Made by a program: the position numbers and the translations under genes. From Bacteroidales bacterium UBA5507 (GTDB lineage: Bacteria; Bacteroidota; Bacteroidia; Bacteroidales; Lentimicrobiaceae): DNA of 10,592 nucleotides. This document shows positions 7,387-10,592 of this stretch, in pieces (within the stretch, counting starts at the first letter, position 1; each line of letters opens with the position of its first letter). The notes under the pieces were generated by a model. The model did not search any database, had not been told where the DNA came from, and was given only the letters and a program-made list of their open reading frames with translations. Location: contig DIOT01000028.1 in assembly GCA_002426195.1 (NCBI GenBank), positions 1-10,592 of the forward strand, given 5' to 3'.

Positions 7387-8177
7387 GATGTCTTATAAAA
7401 ATTGCAGTGCTGTGCATATTGTTCAGCACTGCTTTCCTGAAAATGTCATTTTCTCAGGAATATAAGGAGTATTCAGAACTCTATAAGTTTTCCAAATGGA
7501 GCTTTACTGCTGGTCCTGTAGTTTATGACAGAGCAAAACTGAGACCTCAATATGGTGATCTTACTTTTGAAAACAGGCCAATGTTGGGATTTAATGCAGG
7601 CATTCTTTATGATTTTCATCCCGAAAGGAAGTGGTCTTTTCAAACCGGGTTGTTAGTGGCAAAGGAACCAATTTATTCAGTACGCTACAAAATCTTACAT
7701 AATGACCTCTATGAAACTTACCCTGGCGACTTGATAGATGAATACAAATCTTACGCTCTATGTACATTCTCATTTCCTTTTCTTCTACGACTGAATTTGC
7801 AAACAGGGAAAAAAGCTTTCGCATCTTTTACAACTGGATTAAAAGTGATGTATTTCCCTCAAGGAGAGTCAGAATATGTTTATTCAATATCAGACAAGGT
7901 GTTGTCAGATCATCGCGAAATCTTCGGACTAAAGCTTGAAAGTCCGGAGAACTCATTACAGGGTAGTTTTATGATAGGGACCGGGTTTTCATACTTATTG
8001 AAAAAGGCATTATTAAAAGCTAATCTGATTTATGTAATGAATTTCCAGAATACAATTTCGGGGGAGTATCAGTTTGCTAACCTCTTTACTTCACCCGATA
8101 CCCGGGGGTATTATGATTTATCAGGGAATTACCTTGGATTAGTGTTCTCGGTCAGTTTCAAAAAGAGTAAAAATTAA
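7380..8177 (+). CDS. Outer-membrane beta-barrel (porin-like) protein
   Basis: The protein has 265 residues from ATG 7380; an in-frame TTG at 7371 would add MPH. I prefer the ATG because it gives a normal signal peptide: a short basic start (MVRCLIK), a hydrophobic core (IAVLCILFSTAFL) and a probable cleavage after FSQ. The mature part alternates hydrophobic and polar residues in strand-like segments with tight turns, for example WSFTAGPVVYD, MLGFNAGILYDF, WSFQTGLLVAK, FPFLLRLNLQTG, FASFTTGLKVMYF, GTGFSYLLKKALL and a last strand YLGLVFSVSFKK near the end. This matches the small Bacteroidota outer-membrane barrel (porin family) pattern. The substrate is unknown. It overlaps the lipoprotein stop by 7 nt (7380-7386), so translation is probably coupled. 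It does not obviously share its C-terminus with the barrel remnant at 1-254. Confidence 0.78.
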   Translation: MVRCLIKIAVLCILFSTAFLKMSFSQEYKEYSELYKFSKWSFTAGPVVYDRAKLRPQYGDLTFENRPMLGFNAGILYDFHPERKWSFQTGLLVAKEPIYSVRYKILHNDLYETYPGDLIDEYKSYALCTFSFPFLLRLNLQTGKKAFASFTTGLKVMYFPQGESEYVYSISDKVLSDHREIFGLKLESPENSLQGSFMIGTGFSYLLKKALLKANLIYVMNFQNTISGEYQFANLFTSPDTRGYYDLSGNYLGLVFSVSFKKSKN

Positions 8178-8190
8178 TAACAAAATGCTC

Positions 8191-8233
8191 AGTATTGTAT
8201 GAGAAGTTCGTACTTTTAAACTAGTTGTGGGCA
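8191..8233 (+). repeat. Non-coding repeat, copy C (right half only)
   Basis: AGTATTGTATGAGAA (8191-8205) is identical to 6174-6188 in copy B, followed by a shared TCGTACTT and an AAACTAGTTG end like that of copy A. The stem GTATGAG (8197-8203) and TTCGTAC (8207-8213) closes an AAG loop. The base change at 8207 relative to copy B turns a G-C pair into G-T, so pairing is kept. The left half, with the TTATTAAATTGCAGG block, is missing upstream. Like A and B it lies just after a gene and in the same orientation. Confidence 0.6.
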
Positions 8234-8286
8234 TTCTGAAATGACCCAACATATATGACAAACTATAAAATTCACAAATACCCGAA

Positions 8287-8344
8287 GTTTTGCAATAGCA
8301 TGCCCTCTTTATTTGTACTGGGAGGAGTGGCGTTTAAGTTGTAG
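8287..8344 (+). pseudogene. Remnant 3' end of an outer-membrane beta-barrel gene (paralogue of 1-254)
   Basis: Bases 8299-8350 match 209-260 at 46 of 52 positions by hand count, including the stop codon. Read in the same frame both copies give MPSLFVLGGVAFKL and stop; the differences within the coding part are all silent. Just upstream, GTTTTGCAATA (8287-8297) matches 151-161, but the 47 nt between these blocks in the first copy are replaced here by one base, giving a 46-nt frame-breaking deletion. Weaker similarity may extend back to about 8262. No start codon or usable frame remains, so this is a relic. Confidence 0.8.
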
Positions 8345-8393
8345 ATGACATATTGACAATGTGGCACCAGGAATCAGTAGTTATAGCAAATAG

Positions 8394-9320
8394 ATGCATA
8401 TGAAATATAAGACTTCACTGTTGGTAATTTTACTCTTCATAGTTTTTGAAAATATGTTGAGATGTCAGGAATATATACCTATGTCATTAGAAGGCGTTCA
8501 ATGGGTAATAAGATACGATGACATTGATACTCCCCAAACTGTTGATGACCTCTGGGAATATTATATTTCTGGCGATACTACTATTGAAAATTCCGATTAC
8601 ATGAAAGTATTCAGACGTGCATTAGTGCCGACTGATGACCCACCTCCATTTGTACCAAACGGGGAATATGAACTCTACGGATTTCTCAGGGATGATAGTT
8701 CCAATAAAAAAGTTTATGCATATCTTTTGTACAATAACAATTATTGTCCGGTAAATGAGGATTTTCTCCTATATGATTTTTCACTTCAGGTTGGAGACAC
8801 CGCCAGATTTTGTCTGATACCCGGTTTTATGGAATATGTTCTGGCTTCAATAACTCCTGACGTTCATCTTGGATTTGAAACAAGGAAATTTTCAAACGGA
8901 ATTGAACCTTATTATTATTACGAGGGTATGGGGTCTTACTATGGATTGTTCGAGGAAATGTTCACACCTGTTAAATCAAGTCAGCAAAAATATACCCAAA
9001 ATACGTTTCTCTATTATTACTGCCGGGAAGCCTCGTGTGATCTGGTCGTTTCTATAACTGAAATAAATCATAATGAGACTACTCTACAGTTTTATCCATC
9101 GCCAGCCGATCAGATATTAAATGTATCATTTTGGGAGAAGAAATCAGCTGGAGAAATTGTGATCATGAATATTCAAGGTCAAACTGTGATAAGGAAACGC
9201 ATTAGTGCACAAGATGAAACCGTAGTCATTGATATTGGAAATTTATCCACCGGATTGTATTTTATTAATTACTATAGTAAGGATGTGGTGTTAACCAGTC
9301 AAAAACTAGTTGTTAGATGA
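8394..9320 (+). CDS. Secreted protein with C-terminal T9SS type A sorting domain
   Basis: The 308-residue protein has a signal peptide (hydrophobic TSLLVILLFIVF after MKYK). The C-terminal 80 or so residues form a type IX secretion sorting domain: FYPSPADQILNVSF, then GEIVIMNIQGQTV, DIGNLSTGLYFINY and a final LTSQKLVVR. These match the family's yPNPa..l.v, v.d..Gk.v and l.sGvYiv plus terminal K-hhh pattern. Such domains carry proteins across the outer membrane through the PorU-dependent route, after which they are removed. The middle region has YYYEGMGSYYGLFEEM, which resembles the EGIGs..GL motif common in Bacteroidota secreted proteins that carry this sorting signal; no enzymatic motif is visible. 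A second ATG at 8400 is an equally good start and gives a cleaner signal peptide. No Shine-Dalgarno is present before either. It appears to be a single-gene unit between a relic-filled gap and a 129-nt gap. Confidence 0.85.
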   Translation: MHMKYKTSLLVILLFIVFENMLRCQEYIPMSLEGVQWVIRYDDIDTPQTVDDLWEYYISGDTTIENSDYMKVFRRALVPTDDPPPFVPNGEYELYGFLRDDSSNKKVYAYLLYNNNYCPVNEDFLLYDFSLQVGDTARFCLIPGFMEYVLASITPDVHLGFETRKFSNGIEPYYYYEGMGSYYGLFEEMFTPVKSSQQKYTQNTFLYYYCREASCDLVVSITEINHNETTLQFYPSPADQILNVSFWEKKSAGEIVIMNIQGQTVIRKRISAQDETVVIDIGNLSTGLYFINYYSKDVVLTSQKLVVR

Positions 9321-9449
9321 TAGATTATTTGTATCTTAAAATTTTGAAGATTATTTTACTTTTCGTGGTAGGGTAGGGAATAGTGGAAGTAATTGTAATG
9401 CATATATACAAAATGTTGCTTTAACACATACATGTTATTGACCTGAATA

Positions 9450-10478
9450 ATGAGAAGAAACCTTTTGAAGTATCTGAAATATCTTGTATTGACAAGTATA
9501 ACGATTTGTCTTCTCTTGATTTTCATTCCGAGAACTTATGATATGCCCCAAGCATATCTAAGACAGGGTACAAAGTTCTGGGAACTTCACACAGGTTCTA
9601 AAATTGCGTATTTTCATATCACTGCAAAAGGTACGAAAAAACCGTTTCCGATAATCTATTTACAAGGAGGTCCTGGTGGTTTTATTTCCGACTATAACAT
9701 TAAAACATTCACTTCTTTGTCTGACGATGGCTATGATATTTATTTATACGACCAGATCGGCAGTGGTCAATCTGCAAGATTATCTAACATTTCAGAATAT
9801 ACCGCTGAAAGGCATAAACAAGATTTAGAGGAAATATGTAAGTTGATAGGTTCAGAAAAAGTAATTCTCATTGGGCAATCGTGGGGGGCTATACTTGCTA
9901 CATTGTTTATCGCTGACAATCCCAACAGGGTTGAGAAAATAATTTTAACAGGAGTACCATCAATCCAACCCATCAGAAAAGAATTACTTGACATTAAAGC
10001 ACCTGATAGTTTACATTTAAAGAAACCTCCATACTCAAACAGAGAAGCCAACGAGAAAACACGAAACATAAGGTCAAGTGCGACTGCATTTTGTGCTAGG
10101 GCTTTCGGTATGAAGCTTGCACCTGACAAAGAAGTTGATGACTTTCAAACATATCGTAACCAGGAATTGAACAAGGCAACAGTTTGTGATACTCTTAGAG
10201 CATTGGAAGCGGAAGGCAGTGGAGGATTTTATGCTCAGATAATGACTGTAAAAAGTTTCAGTGAAATAAAAGACCCAAGAACGAAATTAAGAAACTGTAG
10301 AATTCCTACCTTAATTATGAAAGGACAATGCGATAGTCAGCCCTGGGGTTTTGTAAATGAATATTTAGAACTCTTTTCTAACCATACTTTGAGAATAATT
10401 CCTGATGCGGGACATTCCATCGCTTTTGAGCAACCGGAAATTTATATTACTACGATTAGAAATTTTTTAAATCAATAA
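9450..10478 (+). CDS. Membrane-anchored alpha/beta hydrolase, proline-iminopeptidase-like
   Basis: The 342-residue protein starts with basic residues and one hydrophobic span (about 12-26), which is an uncleaved anchor or a signal peptide; the catalytic part should therefore face the periplasm. The hydrolase core follows. QGGPGG (72-77) is the oxyanion loop of the peptidase S33 family (usually HGGPG, here with Gln for His). DQIGSGQSA matches the family's DqrGcGrS. The nucleophile elbow is GQSWG (142-146, Ser144), and GQSWG is the usual form in proline iminopeptidases. Asp295 (KGQCDSQPW) and His322 (DAGHSIAFEQPE) complete the triad. A mostly helical cap lies between about 170 and 265. The likely activity is removal of N-terminal residues from peptides or hydrolysis of a related amide or ester; the exact substrate is not predictable. 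Length fits S33 enzymes plus an N-terminal extension. The gene is preceded by 129 nt of AT-rich non-coding DNA. Confidence 0.87.
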   Translation: MRRNLLKYLKYLVLTSITICLLLIFIPRTYDMPQAYLRQGTKFWELHTGSKIAYFHITAKGTKKPFPIIYLQGGPGGFISDYNIKTFTSLSDDGYDIYLYDQIGSGQSARLSNISEYTAERHKQDLEEICKLIGSEKVILIGQSWGAILATLFIADNPNRVEKIILTGVPSIQPIRKELLDIKAPDSLHLKKPPYSNREANEKTRNIRSSATAFCARAFGMKLAPDKEVDDFQTYRNQELNKATVCDTLRALEAEGSGGFYAQIMTVKSFSEIKDPRTKLRNCRIPTLIMKGQCDSQPWGFVNEYLELFSNHTLRIIPDAGHSIAFEQPEIYITTIRNFLNQ

Positions 10479-10551
10479 TTCGAGTGTCGGTTATTCGTTT
10501 GCTGATGCATAAAAAGTGCTGCTGTTATTAATTGTATTTTTTTATACATTT

Positions 10552-10570
10552 GTTTTTTAACCTAAAAAAC
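10552..10570. terminator. A/T inverted repeat after the hydrolase gene, possible terminator
   Basis: GTTTTTTA (10552-10559) and TAAAAAAC (10563-10570) are perfect reverse complements around a three-base loop. A second short dyad, GTAT..ATAC, lies just before it (about 10534-10546). The stem is nearly all A/T and has no U-tract after it, so a terminator role is only possible. Confidence 0.3.
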
Positions 10571-10583
10571 ATATTGTGAAAAG

Positions 10584-10591
10584 TATATTTG
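10584..10591 (+). promoter_or_regulatory. Possible Bacteroidota -7 promoter element
   Basis: TATATTTG matches the Bacteroidota primary-sigma -7 consensus TAnnTTTG and would drive a gene beyond the window. I see no -33 TTTG at normal spacing: the nearest, at 10549-10552, is too far upstream. A chance match is likely in DNA this AT-rich. Confidence 0.2.
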
Positions 10592-10592
10592 T

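Larger units (their letters stand above)
8178..8393. other. Intergenic region with partial repeat C and a beta-barrel gene remnant
   Basis: This 216-nt stretch holds two relics. The first is the right half of the repeat seen at 315-433 and 6113-6226. The second is the truncated 3' end of a paralogue of the gene at 1-254. The last 40 nt before the next start show no clear promoter match. Confidence 0.6.

Noticed and set aside
9321..9449. Promoter of the hydrolase gene in the preceding gap
   Set aside because: TTTG-containing stretches occur (for example near 9331 and 9344), but none fits TAnnTTTG with a suitably spaced -33 element.
9767..10129. A 120-codon minus-strand open frame inside the hydrolase gene
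   Set aside because: It lies wholly opposite a gene with a complete catalytic triad, has no recognisable domain, and is expected by chance on the reverse strand.
1..10592. CRISPR arrays, tRNA or rRNA genes, insertion sequences with transposase
   Set aside because: I saw no regularly spaced short repeats, no cloverleaf-like segment and no transposase or integrase motif on either strand.

Overview
The window looks like a chromosomal segment of a Bacteroidota bacterium. The evidence is a type IX secretion C-terminal sorting domain (9060-9320), a Bacteroidota-style lipoprotein (6373-7386), two outer-membrane beta-barrel genes, almost no Shine-Dalgarno sequences before starts, and AT-rich DNA. 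All credible genes lie on the + strand.

Layout. 1-254: 3' end of an outer-membrane beta-barrel gene. 255-447: non-coding, with repeat copy A. 448-6023: a three-gene, very AT-rich block that looks like an anti-phage island. Its first gene is a diadenylate-cyclase-like (DAC fold) protein with an unassigned N-terminal domain. An alpha-helical protein of unknown family overlaps its end by 11 nt. The third gene is a 1052-residue single-chain SIR2-APAZ-MID-PIWI protein, i.e. a fused short prokaryotic Argonaute with an NADase-type SIR2 domain and no PIWI catalytic residues. 6024-6372: non-coding, with repeat copy B. 6373-8177: a lipoprotein and a beta-barrel protein with overlapping ends. 8178-8393: non-coding, with a partial third repeat (C) and the broken 3' end of a second beta-barrel gene that resembles the one at 1-254. 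8394-9320: a secreted T9SS-sorted protein. 9450-10478: a membrane-anchored alpha/beta hydrolase of the proline-iminopeptidase type.

How the parts may work together. The SIR2-Argonaute protein is expected to use a small guide to sense invader nucleic acid and then deplete NAD, killing or arresting the infected cell (known for SIR2-APAZ/short-pAgo systems). The two genes just upstream, in the same direction and tightly packed, raise the possibility that a nucleotide-cyclase-like module is coupled to this Argonaute. I know of no described SIR2-pAgo system with such partners, so this is the main lead in the window. Repeats A and B bracket the three genes exactly, so the block may have moved as a unit. 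The flanking genes look like ordinary envelope and secreted accessory functions, with no evident link to the defence block.
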